64,000 bases of DNA from contig JANXBX010000007.1 in assembly GCA_025060595.1 (NCBI GenBank), positions 37,785 to 101,784 of the forward strand, written 5' to 3'. Shown here in pieces: positions 44,549 through 53,470 of the stretch (positions are counted from its first letter, which is position 1; each line of letters opens with the position of its first letter). The translations under genes and the position numbers were made by a program. Under the pieces are notes generated by a model. It saw only the letters and a program-made list of their open reading frames with translations. It ran no database searches and was not told the DNA's origin. This stretch comes from Synergistota bacterium (GTDB lineage: Bacteria; Synergistota; GBS-1).

Positions 44549-46083
44549 ACCTCTTTAATGGCCTCGGGAAGAAAATCAAGCAAATCCGAGGCTATAAGAG
44601 ATAGCTCTCCTTTTTTGGAAGCCACTATATCACCGCTCAATCCATGAAGAAAAACCCCTACACAACTTGCTTCCGTAAGACCTAATCCCTGAGCTATTAA
44701 CCCTCCTATCATCCCTGTTAAGACATCTCCTGTTCCACCGGTAGCCATTCCCGGATTCCCCGTAGGGTTAACATAGATCTTTCCATCTGGAGAAGATATG
44801 ACGGTCCTTGCTCCTTTCAAAACTACTACCACACCTGTTTCAGAGGAAAAGCTTTCTGCAACCTCAAGCCTATTTTCCTGAACATAAGAGGTGCTTTTAC
44901 CTATAAGACGAGCCATCTCCCCAGGATGAGGAGTTATAACGACCTTACCCTTACAAGCCTTTAGTAACTCCACATTATCCGCTAAGCAGTTTAAGCCATC
45001 CGCATCTATTACTATCGGCTTATTAATCTCCTCAATTAGCTTATGGACAAAAAGCTTAGTAGGAGGTGACGTTCCTATCCCAGGACCAAGCACTATTACA
45101 TCACACTTCTCTATATGCTCTTTAAGGTCTAAAAAAGACCTTATATCAAAAGCTCCATCACTATCCGAAACAGGTATTTTAATTACCTCCGTAAGTTTAG
45201 TCTCTAAAATATCATTTAAACTTTCAGGAGTAGCTAGATAAACTAAACCAGCCCCTATTCTAAGAGCTCCAAGAGAGGTTAAAGCTGCTGCACCAGTAAA
45301 ACCTCGGGAGCCCGCTATTACAAGAACTCTTCCAAAGTCACCTTTGTGAGATTGTGGATCCCTTTTAAGAGGCAACAGTTCCCTTACATAAGGGATGGTT
45401 AATAACTCCCTCTTTATATTGAATTCCTTTTCCCAAACCCAGGATGGAACGCTTATATCGACGACAAATATCTGCCCACTATAATAGGCTCCAGGATAAA
45501 CCCAAAGTCCAAGTTTAGGTAAGCACATCGTAAAAGTCCAATTAGCTCTAATACAAGGACCATAAACCCTCCCTGATGAAGCCTCTAAACCTGATGGAAG
45601 ATCTATAGCAACTATAGGTTTACCCGCAAGATTAACCTCTTTTATAACCTCTGCAAAGAAGCCTTTTACCTCTCCTCTTACACCTGTCCCTAAAAGGGCA
45701 TCTACGACTATATCACTCCAATCCAAAAGCATTCTAAGTTCGTCTATAGATCCTATCTCGAGAAGGCACACTCCTATATTTTTAGCAATTTCAAAATTGA
45801 TTAGCGCATCTCCCTTTATCTCAGATGAAGGAGAGCAAAGGGCAACCTTCACTTCTCCTCCTAAATTAAATATATGTCTTGCTACTACAAAACCATCCCC
45901 AGCGTTGTTCCCCTTACCCGCAACTATTAGAATTCTCTTTTCCAATAAATTAGGTATAACCTCTCGCATTCCTATAACCGTCTTAAGTCCAGCATTTTCC
46001 ATTAATATAATGCCAGGAATACCAAGCTTTTCAATCGCATATCTATCTATCTCTCTCATTTCCTCAGCAGTTACCAGTTTCAT
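44536..46083 (-). CDS. nnrDE: Bifunctional NAD(P)H-hydrate repair enzyme
   Basis: Repairs hydrated NADH and NADPH, a by-product favoured at high temperature. Residues 1-~215 are the YjeF-N epimerase (GKGNNAGDGFVVARH, DALLGTGVRGEV). Residues ~225-515 are the dehydratase related to ribokinases (SRGFTGAAALTSLGALRIGAG, VVITPHPGEMARLIG, NPGMATGGTGDVLTGMIGG). It overlaps acpS by 20 bp and lies in the hisS-tsaB operon. Confidence 0.95.
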   Translation of the reverse strand: MKLVTAEEMREIDRYAIEKLGIPGIILMENAGLKTVIGMREVIPNLLEKRILIVAGKGNNAGDGFVVARHIFNLGGEVKVALCSPSSEIKGDALINFEIAKNIGVCLLEIGSIDELRMLLDWSDIVVDALLGTGVRGEVKGFFAEVIKEVNLAGKPIVAIDLPSGLEASSGRVYGPCIRANWTFTMCLPKLGLWVYPGAYYSGQIFVVDISVPSWVWEKEFNIKRELLTIPYVRELLPLKRDPQSHKGDFGRVLVIAGSRGFTGAAALTSLGALRIGAGLVYLATPESLNDILETKLTEVIKIPVSDSDGAFDIRSFLDLKEHIEKCDVIVLGPGIGTSPPTKLFVHKLIEEINKPIVIDADGLNCLADNVELLKACKGKVVITPHPGEMARLIGKSTSYVQENRLEVAESFSSETGVVVVLKGARTVISSPDGKIYVNPTGNPGMATGGTGDVLTGMIGGLIAQGLGLTEASCVGVFLHGLSGDIVASKKGELSLIASDLLDFLPEAIKEVCSA

Positions 46084-46438
46084 TTTTACCTACCCCCTCT
46101 AAAATGAGAAAGGCAAGAGCGTAATCCCCATCATGTGATAATGAAAGATGTATATGTTTTAGGCCTTTCTCCTCAACAAGCGCTTTTGTCCTTCCGCTTA
46201 AAACCATACAGGGCTTTCCGTTCTCCTCTCTTAAAACTTCTATATCTTTCCAACTTAAAAGCTTACCGAAAGCTTTAATAAATGCTTCCTTAGCAGCGAA
46301 GTTTACAGCAATGCTCTCTAACCTTCCCTCCAAGAACATATCTCGCTCCCTCGAAGTAAAGATTCTTTCCAAAACCCTTCTATTCAATTTCTTGAATCTA
46401 CTTATTCTAACGATATCAACACCTATTCCCAGTATCAG
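46064..46438 (-). CDS. acpS: Holo-[acyl-carrier-protein] synthase, CTG start
   Basis: Transfers the phosphopantetheine arm from CoA to acyl carrier protein. The first ATG (46387) gives a 107-residue protein missing the essential opening. The frame stays open upstream and encodes ILGIGVDIVRISRFKK, the family N-terminus with magnesium ligand Asp8; the second ligand is the Glu in AAKEAFIKAFG. No ATG, GTG or TTG lies upstream of the motif before the frame's stop; CTG at 46438 fits exactly (CTG ATA CTG GGA). This yields 124 residues, standard for AcpS. The start is one base after the aspS stop. Confidence 0.88.
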   Translation of the reverse strand: MILGIGVDIVRISRFKKLNRRVLERIFTSRERDMFLEGRLESIAVNFAAKEAFIKAFGKLLSWKDIEVLREENGKPCMVLSGRTKALVEEKGLKHIHLSLSHDGDYALAFLILEGVGKNETGNC

Positions 46439-46439
46439 T

Positions 46440-48218
46440 TTAAAGCTTCACCTCTATATGAAGCTCTTTAAGCTGCTTCTCTGTAACAGGAGAAGGAGCC
46501 CCGGTCATCAAACAGATAGCCTTTTGAGTCTTAGGAAAGGCTATAACCTCTCTAATGCTGTTTTCACCAGCAAGAAGCATTACTAGTCTATCAAAACCGA
46601 AGGCTATCCCACCGTGAGGCGGTGCACCATAAGAAAGGGCCTCCAAGAGAAAACCAAACTTCTCCTTTGCCTCTTCCTCTCCTATATTTAAAAGCTTAAA
46701 GATCTTAGACTGAAGCTCAGCATTATGTATTCTTATGCTTCCTCCTCCAAGTTCAATGCCGTTTAGCACCATATCATAGGCCCTTGCCCTAACCTTTAAT
46801 GGTTCCGAATCAAGAAGATAAATATCCTCCTCCTTAGGCGAAGTAAATGGATGATGAACAGCTTCATATCTTTTTTCTTCTTCGTTCCATTGAAGAAGAG
46901 GAAAGTCCACAACCCAAAGAAACTTATATCCCTGAAGCCTTATACCAAGCTTCTCAGGAAGGGCAAGCCTAACTCTCCCCATATATTCAGCAAGTTTTTC
47001 CTCGTTCTCATCAGCCCCTACTAAAACCACATCCCCAGTTTCCACAGATAAGGCTTTCTTAAACAACATCAACTCGCTTTCATCTAAAAACTTAGCCAAT
47101 GGAGATCTTACACCATCAGAAGCAAAAACAAACCATGCAAGCCCTTTAGCACCAAAAGCCCTTGCTAACTCTACAAGCTCGTCCAGATCCTTACGAGAAA
47201 GCTTCTGACCTTCAGGAACCCTTATAGCTCTAATCTTCCCGCCTTTATCTATAATCTCTCTAAATATTTTTACTTTTGTATCCTTAAAAACACATGTCAC
47301 ATCGCTTATCTCTAAGCCGAACCTTAAATCAGGCTTATCTGAACCATATTTAAGCATTGCCTCACTATAAGGCATTCTCAAAAAAGGTCTTTCGATCTCC
47401 ACATTTATCAATTCTTTAAACAAACCAGTTATCATTCTCTCACTTATATCAAAAATATCTTCTTCACTCGGAAAACTCATTTCCATATCTATCTGAGTAA
47501 ACTCTGGCTGCCTATCAGCCCTCAAGTCCTCATCTCTAAAGCATCTTACTATTTGAAAATACCTATCGAAACCAGCTATCATAAATATCTGCTTAAAAAG
47601 CTGAGGAGATTGAGGAAGAGCATAAAAGCAACCAGGGTTAACCCTGCTTGGAACAAGATAATCCCTTGCACCTTCAGGAGTACTTTTAGTCAAAAAAGGA
47701 GTCTCTATCTCAAGAAAACCCTGAGAGGATAAAAAGTTTCTAATCCAAAGAGCAGCCTTGTGTCTTAAAATTATATTACTCTGCATCTTAGGTCTCCTTA
47801 GGTCAAGATATCTAAACCTTAGCCTAACGTTCTCATCAACATCTATATCATCTGCTATAGAGAAAGAAGGAGTCAAAGAGGTATTTAATATCTTTATCTC
47901 CCTACACCACACCTCTATATTACCTGTCTTTAAAGCGGGGTTTTCCGTTCCAGAAGGTCTTCTCTTTACCTCTCCCTTAACAGCTATAACATATTCTGAA
48001 CGGACCTTTTTGGCCTTTTCATGTGCTTTCGGTTCTATATCTGGACCAAAAACAAGCTGAACTATACCAGTTCTATCTCTTAAATCTATAAACGTTAACC
48101 CCCCATGATCTCTCTCTCTATTTACCCAACCCATTAAGGTGACTTCCTTACCTATATCGCCTTCGCTAAGCTCACCACAATAGGAACTTCTTTTCCAGTC
48201 CCCTAATAACTCTATCAC
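46440..48218 (-). CDS. aspS: Aspartyl-tRNA synthetase
   Basis: Class II synthetase of 592 residues: N-terminal OB anticodon domain (VTLMGWVNRERDHGGLTFIDLRDR), motif 2 RYFQIVRCFRDEDLRADRQPEFTQIDME, a bacterial insertion domain, and motif 3 GIAFGFDRLVMLLAG. It may also charge tRNA-Asn if the genome lacks AsnS, which cannot be told here. The ATG overlaps the hisS stop by four bases. Confidence 0.97.
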   Translation of the reverse strand: MIELLGDWKRSSYCGELSEGDIGKEVTLMGWVNRERDHGGLTFIDLRDRTGIVQLVFGPDIEPKAHEKAKKVRSEYVIAVKGEVKRRPSGTENPALKTGNIEVWCREIKILNTSLTPSFSIADDIDVDENVRLRFRYLDLRRPKMQSNIILRHKAALWIRNFLSSQGFLEIETPFLTKSTPEGARDYLVPSRVNPGCFYALPQSPQLFKQIFMIAGFDRYFQIVRCFRDEDLRADRQPEFTQIDMEMSFPSEEDIFDISERMITGLFKELINVEIERPFLRMPYSEAMLKYGSDKPDLRFGLEISDVTCVFKDTKVKIFREIIDKGGKIRAIRVPEGQKLSRKDLDELVELARAFGAKGLAWFVFASDGVRSPLAKFLDESELMLFKKALSVETGDVVLVGADENEEKLAEYMGRVRLALPEKLGIRLQGYKFLWVVDFPLLQWNEEEKRYEAVHHPFTSPKEEDIYLLDSEPLKVRARAYDMVLNGIELGGGSIRIHNAELQSKIFKLLNIGEEEAKEKFGFLLEALSYGAPPHGGIAFGFDRLVMLLAGENSIREVIAFPKTQKAICLMTGAPSPVTEKQLKELHIEVKL

Positions 48219-49477
48219 CTTTTACACCTCCTAAAGTAGGCCAGGATCTCGCCAATAGGAACCTCGTCTTGTTTCCCGCTTTCCATATCTTTTATTTTAA
48301 CAACTCCTGAAGAAAGCTCATCTTCTCCAAGTATCAAAACCCTTTTCGCCTTTTTCTGGTCCGCAAGTTTCATTTGAGCTTTTATATTTTTATCCATGTA
48401 GTCCATGTCAACCGAAAATCCTTCCCTTCTTAGAATATAAAGCAGCTTAAAGGCTTGCTTTTTAGCCTCGTCTCCCAAAGATATCAAAAATAAGTCTATA
48501 CCCCTTTCTATATCTTTGAGCAATCCCTCTTCCTCTAAAACCATGATAATTCTCTCCAAACCAGCAGCAAAACCTACAGCTGGAACCACAATGCCCCCTA
48601 CTTCAAAAGCGAGGAGATCGTATCTTCCACCACCACACAGAGCGTTCTGAGCACCTAGTCTATCTGACATTATTTCAAAAGTTGTTCTTGTATAATAATC
48701 CAAACCTCTAACAAGATAAGGATTTAAAACATAAGGTAAAGAAAGCAAATCCAATCCTTCCTTCACATCTTCAAAGTGAGATTTACAATCAGCACAAAGA
48801 TGATCTACCATCTTTGGAGCTCCCTCTACGATAGCTCTACAACTCTCCTTTTTACAGTCAAGAATTCTTAAAACATTAAGTTCATATCTTCTCTGGCAAT
48901 CCTCACATAAAAGAGAAAGCTTATCAGAAAGGTATTCTTTTAAGACAGCTTTATAAGGCTCTTTACACTTAGGACACCCTATACTATTTATTTGAACCTC
49001 TAAGTTCCTAATTCCTAGGGAAAACATTAAATCCCAAGCCAAAGCTATTACCTCAACATCCAATAGAGGATCAGGAGAACCTAAAGCCTCAAAATCCAAC
49101 TGCCAAAACTGTCTATACCTTCCAGCCTGTGGCCTCTCATACCTAAACATGGGACCAAAAAAGTAAAATTTCTGCGGTTGGGGCTTTTGTTCAAGGTGAT
49201 GCTCTAAGTAGGCTCTGACTATAGAAGCGGTGGCCTCTGGTCTCAGTGTCAAACTTCTTCCAGCTTTATCCTCAAAAGTATACATTTCCTTCATGACTAT
49301 ATCCGTAGCTTCCCCTATACCTCTAGAAAAAAGCTCTGTATGTTCAAAAATAGGTATAATTATCTCTTTATAGTTATACTTTCTTGCAAGCTCGTAAGCT
49401 ACGCCCTCTACAAACCTCCACTTTTCCGTTTCCCCAGGAAGTATATCTCTTACACCTCGTGGAGCGGCAATTCCCAT
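48215..49477 (-). CDS. hisS: Histidyl-tRNA synthetase
   Basis: Class II synthetase of 420 residues with RGVRDILPGETEKW at the start, motif 2 MFRYERPQAGRYRQFWQLDFEALG, the histidine motifs LVRGLDYYTRTTFEI and GGGRYDLLAFEVGG, and the C-terminal anticodon domain. It carries a Cys-rich insert in the middle (CPKCKEPYK, CEDCQRRYE, CKKESC, CADCKSHFE), resembling a zinc ribbon seen in some HisRS. Start behind AAGGGGGGAAA. It heads an eight-gene operon. Confidence 0.96.
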   Translation of the reverse strand: MGIAAPRGVRDILPGETEKWRFVEGVAYELARKYNYKEIIIPIFEHTELFSRGIGEATDIVMKEMYTFEDKAGRSLTLRPEATASIVRAYLEHHLEQKPQPQKFYFFGPMFRYERPQAGRYRQFWQLDFEALGSPDPLLDVEVIALAWDLMFSLGIRNLEVQINSIGCPKCKEPYKAVLKEYLSDKLSLLCEDCQRRYELNVLRILDCKKESCRAIVEGAPKMVDHLCADCKSHFEDVKEGLDLLSLPYVLNPYLVRGLDYYTRTTFEIMSDRLGAQNALCGGGRYDLLAFEVGGIVVPAVGFAAGLERIIMVLEEEGLLKDIERGIDLFLISLGDEAKKQAFKLLYILRREGFSVDMDYMDKNIKAQMKLADQKKAKRVLILGEDELSSGVVKIKDMESGKQDEVPIGEILAYFRRCKR

Positions 49478-49510
49478 GACTTTTCCCCCCTTCGTTCAAA
49501 AGCAGAAAAA

Positions 49511-49546
49511 GAACCTGCTTGCCTATTTAGATAGGCAAGCAGGTTC
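49511..49546 (-). terminator. Intrinsic terminator downstream of spoVS
   Basis: Perfect 15-bp arms (49511-49525 and 49532-49546) with a 6-base loop; a run of five Ts follows in the minus direction. It separates spoVS from hisS, yet no clear hisS promoter is seen between it and the hisS ATG, so hisS may depend on read-through or on an unrecognised promoter. Confidence 0.85.
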
Positions 49547-49586
49547 TGCTCTCAATATTAATAAACCTCCCTGGGCGGGGACCAAT

Positions 49587-49847
49587 TTAACGAGACTCGA
49601 CCACGAACTTAATTGCCGTCCTTTCCTCTCCTTCAATCTCAACCTTCGTAAAAGCAGGTATGCAAACTATATCGATCCCATTTGGAGCCACGTATCCTCT
49701 TGCAATAGCTATTGCCTTCACAGCTTGGTTTACTGCACCCGCCCCAATAGCTTGAAGCTCAGCGCATCCCTTTTCCCTTAATACGGCAGCCAAAGCACCC
49801 GCAACCGACTTAGGTCTAGACTGAGCCGAAACTTTTAAAACCTCCAT
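49587..49847 (-). CDS. spoVS: Stage V sporulation protein S (SpoVS)
   Basis: SpoVS is a small ALBA-fold nucleic-acid-binding protein. It occurs in spore formers and in many non-sporing thermophiles. The gene encodes exactly 86 residues from ATG 49847: MEVLKVSAQSRPKSVAGALA, AIGAGAVNQAVKAIAIARGYVAPNGID, IPAFTKVEIEGEERTAIKF, near identical to the family core. AAAGGAGGGG precedes that ATG, so the TTG two codons upstream is not the start. It stands alone with its own promoter (49899-49927) and terminator. Confidence 0.96.
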   Translation of the reverse strand: MEVLKVSAQSRPKSVAGALAAVLREKGCAELQAIGAGAVNQAVKAIAIARGYVAPNGIDIVCIPAFTKVEIEGEERTAIKFVVESR

Positions 49848-49898
49848 GCACAACCCCTCCTTTTAAAAAGTGCATATTCCCGCCCTTATACTGTAAAA

Positions 49899-49927
49899 AT
49901 AATGACACATCTATTTATTTTTGTCAA
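49899..49927 (-). promoter_or_regulatory. Promoter of spoVS
   Basis: Minus-strand -35 TTGACA (49927-49922), 17-nt spacer, -10 CATTAT (49904-49899), about 52 bp ahead of the spoVS ATG. Confidence 0.65.
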
Positions 49928-49943
49928 TAGCTCCTAGCTTTGG

Positions 49944-49952
49944 TGATATAAT
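49944..49952 (+). promoter_or_regulatory. Extended -10 element of the mscS gene
   Basis: TGATATAAT, an extended -10 with consensus TATAAT, ends 9 bp before the annotated ATG, so a transcript would begin nearly at the start codon. The next ATG, nine codons in, follows AAAGG and may be used instead. Confidence 0.5.
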
Positions 49953-49961
49953 TTTAATATC

Positions 49962-51656
49962 ATGATAGAAAGTTTGCTTGAAAGGTTAATGCTTATCTCA
50001 AACGAGATAAGCCAAAGTTACAATGGATTGATCTCTTTTATCAGCATTACACATTTTTACTTTCTTCTTACATTTTACGGGCTTACCATTATAGGATATG
50101 TTTTCTTCCGATTAAAAATTAAACCTATAATATATGAAAAGATTGCCATAAGCAATTTATTATTTCCTTTCATAGCCTCTTTCATTTTCTTAGTTTTACC
50201 TGAGCTTATAAATTATAAAAACCCCTTCCTATCAGCTTCTGGCTTTATTTTTCTCGCTTCTGGTGCTCGCAACCTATCCCAGCTAATCATAATGCAGTTA
50301 ACTTTTAAAAACCTCAAGCTTACCAGACATATCAAGCTCTTTCTAAACTTCGTTATAGTTTCAGGAACGGCACTCCTTCTTATAAAAAGCCTTAATCTAA
50401 GCAAAACACTAGAAAGGTTATCCTTCCTTGTATTAAAGCTTGGTATATTCATAATAGCTATTCAAGTGTTGCTCTATAAAGAAGACATTCTCTCCCTCTT
50501 ACCGGATATAGATGTGGCTTTCTATAAGAAGTTAAAGCTTCTTTTTAGAAGGTTCTACTTCTTATTTTTAATTTTCGTCTCACTTGTGGGCGGCTTCTGG
50601 ATCACAGGCTATGAGGAAATCTCGATATCGCTTTTCTGGAGGTTTTTAGGGTTAACTAGCTTTATAACTGGACTTTCAATTATTCATCAAGCTATAGCTA
50701 AAGCAATAAAACAAAACGAAAATCTGGCCTTTCTATCTAAAGAAGCGTATCTTCTATGGCTATACTTTGAGGTTATTTTAAGCTTTCTTATAATCTCAAA
50801 GCTCTTGGGGGTGTATAAGCTACTCTCATCCTGGCTCAACTTACAGCTTATAACTATAGGAGAAACTCCCCTTTACCTTTCACAGCTTATAGAGGCAATA
50901 CTTATAGGAACCCTCTTCTATCTTTTAGCTTTACTATTACGAAAGTTAATAGAAGTTAAAGGGGACGTGGTCACAGATAGTCCAGAGCTTCGTAAGATAA
51001 TATCGAAAGCCTCTTTCTATACTATTATATTCATTGGCTTACTTGCCTCTCTAAGAGCACTAGGAGTAGGTCCCTCTATCTTAGCAGTCTTCGCGGGAAC
51101 ACTAGGCATAGGATTAGGGCTTGGGCTTCAGGACTTAGCAAGAAATATAGTAGGAGGGATATTGATATTCATGGAAGGGCATTTCAAATTAAACGACATA
51201 ATATCCATAGAAATAAACAGTAGCTCACCTATTACAGGGAAAATAACAAAAATTGACTACAGATGCGTAACCTTGAAAACTTTCGATAATACTGAGGTTA
51301 TAGTTCCCTCTTCCCTCCTGGCTTCTAACATGGTCATGAACTGGACCAAATCAGACCCCATTGTTAGAAGAAAAATCACCCTTGGAGTATCTTACAATTC
51401 AGACCCAAGACATGTAGAAAGGGTTATATTTGAAGAGGTTAAAAAACACCCCGATGTGCTTCCAGATCCTGAACCAATGGTCCTATTCCGAGAGATTGGA
51501 GAAAACTCTCTTATATTCGATATCTACTTTTGGGTAGATCAAAATAAAGCAAATCCTTTAAAGGTAAATTCCGATTTAAACTTCAATATATGGTACAGAT
51601 TTAAAGAAGAGGGGATAGAGATACCCTATCCCCAGATTGACATTCATCTAAAATGA
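49962..51656 (+). CDS. Large mechanosensitive ion channel (MscS family)
   Basis: Predicted channel of 564 residues releasing solutes under membrane tension. About eight or nine hydrophobic helices fill residues 1-~365. The MscS core follows: pore helix LAVFAGTLGIGLGLGLQDLARNIVGGILIFMEGHFKLND, the beta domain with DTEVIVPSSLLASNMVMNWT-like residues, and the alpha/beta C-terminus (VERVIFEEVKKHPDVL). It resembles the multi-helix MscK/YnaI type rather than small MscS. It converges on panE with only four bases between stops. Start uncertain between ATG 49962 and 49989. Confidence 0.88.
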   Translation: MIESLLERLMLISNEISQSYNGLISFISITHFYFLLTFYGLTIIGYVFFRLKIKPIIYEKIAISNLLFPFIASFIFLVLPELINYKNPFLSASGFIFLASGARNLSQLIIMQLTFKNLKLTRHIKLFLNFVIVSGTALLLIKSLNLSKTLERLSFLVLKLGIFIIAIQVLLYKEDILSLLPDIDVAFYKKLKLLFRRFYFLFLIFVSLVGGFWITGYEEISISLFWRFLGLTSFITGLSIIHQAIAKAIKQNENLAFLSKEAYLLWLYFEVILSFLIISKLLGVYKLLSSWLNLQLITIGETPLYLSQLIEAILIGTLFYLLALLLRKLIEVKGDVVTDSPELRKIISKASFYTIIFIGLLASLRALGVGPSILAVFAGTLGIGLGLGLQDLARNIVGGILIFMEGHFKLNDIISIEINSSSPITGKITKIDYRCVTLKTFDNTEVIVPSSLLASNMVMNWTKSDPIVRRKITLGVSYNSDPRHVERVIFEEVKKHPDVLPDPEPMVLFREIGENSLIFDIYFWVDQNKANPLKVNSDLNFNIWYRFKEEGIEIPYPQIDIHLK

Positions 51657-51660
51657 TGAC

Positions 51661-52590
51661 TTACAGCTCACCGCTAATACCGCTCTCCATGAACTTAATT
51701 AAAAGCGTTATCGCTTCATTCGCACCAACCGAAATGCCGTACTTCTTACCTCGTGAAACTACCTCACCATTTATGGCATCTATCTCCGTCCTTCTTTTAT
51801 TTAATATATCCTGAAGCATAGAAGATCTGTTCCTCGCGGTCCTTCTTGCCACTTCAAGAACCACATTTTTCATCTCTTCTGTATCAAAACTGTACCCTTC
51901 CGCTTTAGCAACCAGACACGCTTCCTCTACAAGAAGCTCACTTAAAGCTTTAAGATTTGGATCTTCTGGAATCCTCCCGTTCAACACCTTTGCTATAGCT
52001 GTTATTGGATTTATACCAACGTTTATGATCAGCTTTCGCCAAACGTTTCTCAATGGATCATCAACAAGAATAGGAGCAAGACCTGCTTTTTCAAAAAGAT
52101 CCCTAATTTCGATAACCTTCTCCTCATTCACCTGCCCAAAGGGACCAAACGTGGTTTCTCCCCTTCCAGCATACCTAACCTTTCCAGGGCCTAATAGAGT
52201 CGCTCCAGCGGTCGTAGTCCCACATAACACCCTATCTTTGCCAACTATTGAAGCTATCTTTTCTGCATTGCCCAACCCATTTTGAAGAGTTAAAAAAAGG
52301 GTATCCATACCGACAAGAGGTAAGGAAAACTTAACAGCTTCTTCAGTAACATAGGACTTAACAAAAATTATCACTAAATCTACTTCTCCCACGTTTTGAG
52401 GATTAGTAAAAGCCCTAACTTTAAAGATTCTCTCCGTGCCATCTAACCACTCTACCTTAAGACCTTCCTCGTTTATCCTCTTGACATGTTCCTCCCATAC
52501 ATCTATCAAGTTAACCTCTGCCACCTGAGATAAGCAAGCACCGTAAACGCTTCCCATAGCTCCAGCGCCTACTACAGCTATCCTCTTCAT
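51661..52590 (-). CDS. panE: 2-dehydropantoate 2-reductase
   Basis: NADPH-dependent reduction of ketopantoate to pantoate for CoA synthesis. Rossmann loop IAVVGAGAMGSVYGACLS, TLQNGLGNAEKIA with the catalytic region, and the Lys/Asn motif WRKLIINVGINPITA. 309 residues. The ATG overlaps the panB stop by four bases, pairing two consecutive pathway steps. Confidence 0.95.
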   Translation of the reverse strand: MKRIAVVGAGAMGSVYGACLSQVAEVNLIDVWEEHVKRINEEGLKVEWLDGTERIFKVRAFTNPQNVGEVDLVIIFVKSYVTEEAVKFSLPLVGMDTLFLTLQNGLGNAEKIASIVGKDRVLCGTTTAGATLLGPGKVRYAGRGETTFGPFGQVNEEKVIEIRDLFEKAGLAPILVDDPLRNVWRKLIINVGINPITAIAKVLNGRIPEDPNLKALSELLVEEACLVAKAEGYSFDTEEMKNVVLEVARRTARNRSSMLQDILNKRRTEIDAINGEVVSRGKKYGISVGANEAITLLIKFMESGISGEL

Positions 52591-53438
52591 GAGCCAAGAT
52601 ACTCCTCCTTAAGGGTTCTTAAAACATCTTCATTCATAGAAAAGCTATGCTCAGATGTTGGAAAAGCTCCCCCTTTAACCTCATCACGATATTCCACAAG
52701 AGCTTTAAGTATAATTTCATAAAGATTTACATAAGACTTGACAAACTTCGGTCTAAAGCGCTTGAACAATCCCAAAAGATCGTGAAGAACAAGAACTTGA
52801 CCATCGCAGTTAGGTCCAGCTCCGATACCTATAGTCGGAACCGACACCTTTTTGGTTATTATCTCAGCGAGACCTGAAGGGACACACTCAAGAACTATCG
52901 AGAAAACACCAGCTTGCTCCAAAGCTATAGCATCCTCAATTATCTTCCTAGCAGAATCGATGTCTTTCCCTTGAACCTTAAATCCACCAAGAAGACTCAC
53001 GCTTTGAGGTGTCAGACCTATATGCCCCATAACAGGTATGCCTGCTTTAACTATAGCTTCCACCTTATCAGCGACCCTCACTCCTCCTTCAAGCTTAACA
53101 GCATCAACCCCTCCCTCTTTCATTATCCTTCCAGCGTTTTTAACAGCCTCTTGTGGGCTTATTTCATAGCTTAAGAAGGGCATATCTCCAACTACAAAGA
53201 CAGTGCTATTGCCTCTCATAACACATTTACAATGATAAATTATCTCCTCTAAAGTTACAGGAACGGTAGATTCATGTCCTTGAACAACCATTCCAAGAGA
53301 GTCTCCAACAAGAATAATATCTATTTCCGCTTCATTAACTATTTGAGTCATCGGATAATCATAGGAAGTTATCATCGTTATCTTCTCGCCCTTTCTCTTC
53401 TTCTCAAAGAGATCTGGTATGGTTACTTTTTTACGCAA
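52587..53438 (-). CDS. panB: 3-methyl-2-oxobutanoate hydroxymethyltransferase
   Basis: Makes ketopantoate from 2-oxoisovalerate using methylene-THF. TSYDYPMTQIVNEAEIDIILVGDSLGMVVQGH with the metal Asp, DAVKLEGG, MGHIGLTPQSV and GIGAGPNCDGQVLVLHDLLG are all present. I start at TTG 53438, preceded by GGGGGTGA and giving RKKVTIPDLFEKK, the family opening; the ATG at 53453 has no ribosome site. It is followed by panE with a 4-bp overlap. Confidence 0.95.
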   Translation of the reverse strand: MRKKVTIPDLFEKKRKGEKITMITSYDYPMTQIVNEAEIDIILVGDSLGMVVQGHESTVPVTLEEIIYHCKCVMRGNSTVFVVGDMPFLSYEISPQEAVKNAGRIMKEGGVDAVKLEGGVRVADKVEAIVKAGIPVMGHIGLTPQSVSLLGGFKVQGKDIDSARKIIEDAIALEQAGVFSIVLECVPSGLAEIITKKVSVPTIGIGAGPNCDGQVLVLHDLLGLFKRFRPKFVKSYVNLYEIILKALVEYRDEVKGGAFPTSEHSFSMNEDVLRTLKEEYLGS

Positions 53439-53470
53439 GCCTATCACCCCCATAGAAACATTATACCAAA

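Noticed and set aside
49478..49586. T-box riboswitch ahead of hisS
   Set aside because: The leader contains a terminator hairpin, but no T-box core sequence or specifier loop could be found.
51611..51633. Bidirectional terminator for mscS and panE
   Set aside because: An 8-bp repeat lies inside the mscS 3' coding end without a T-run on the plus strand; it is more likely chance.
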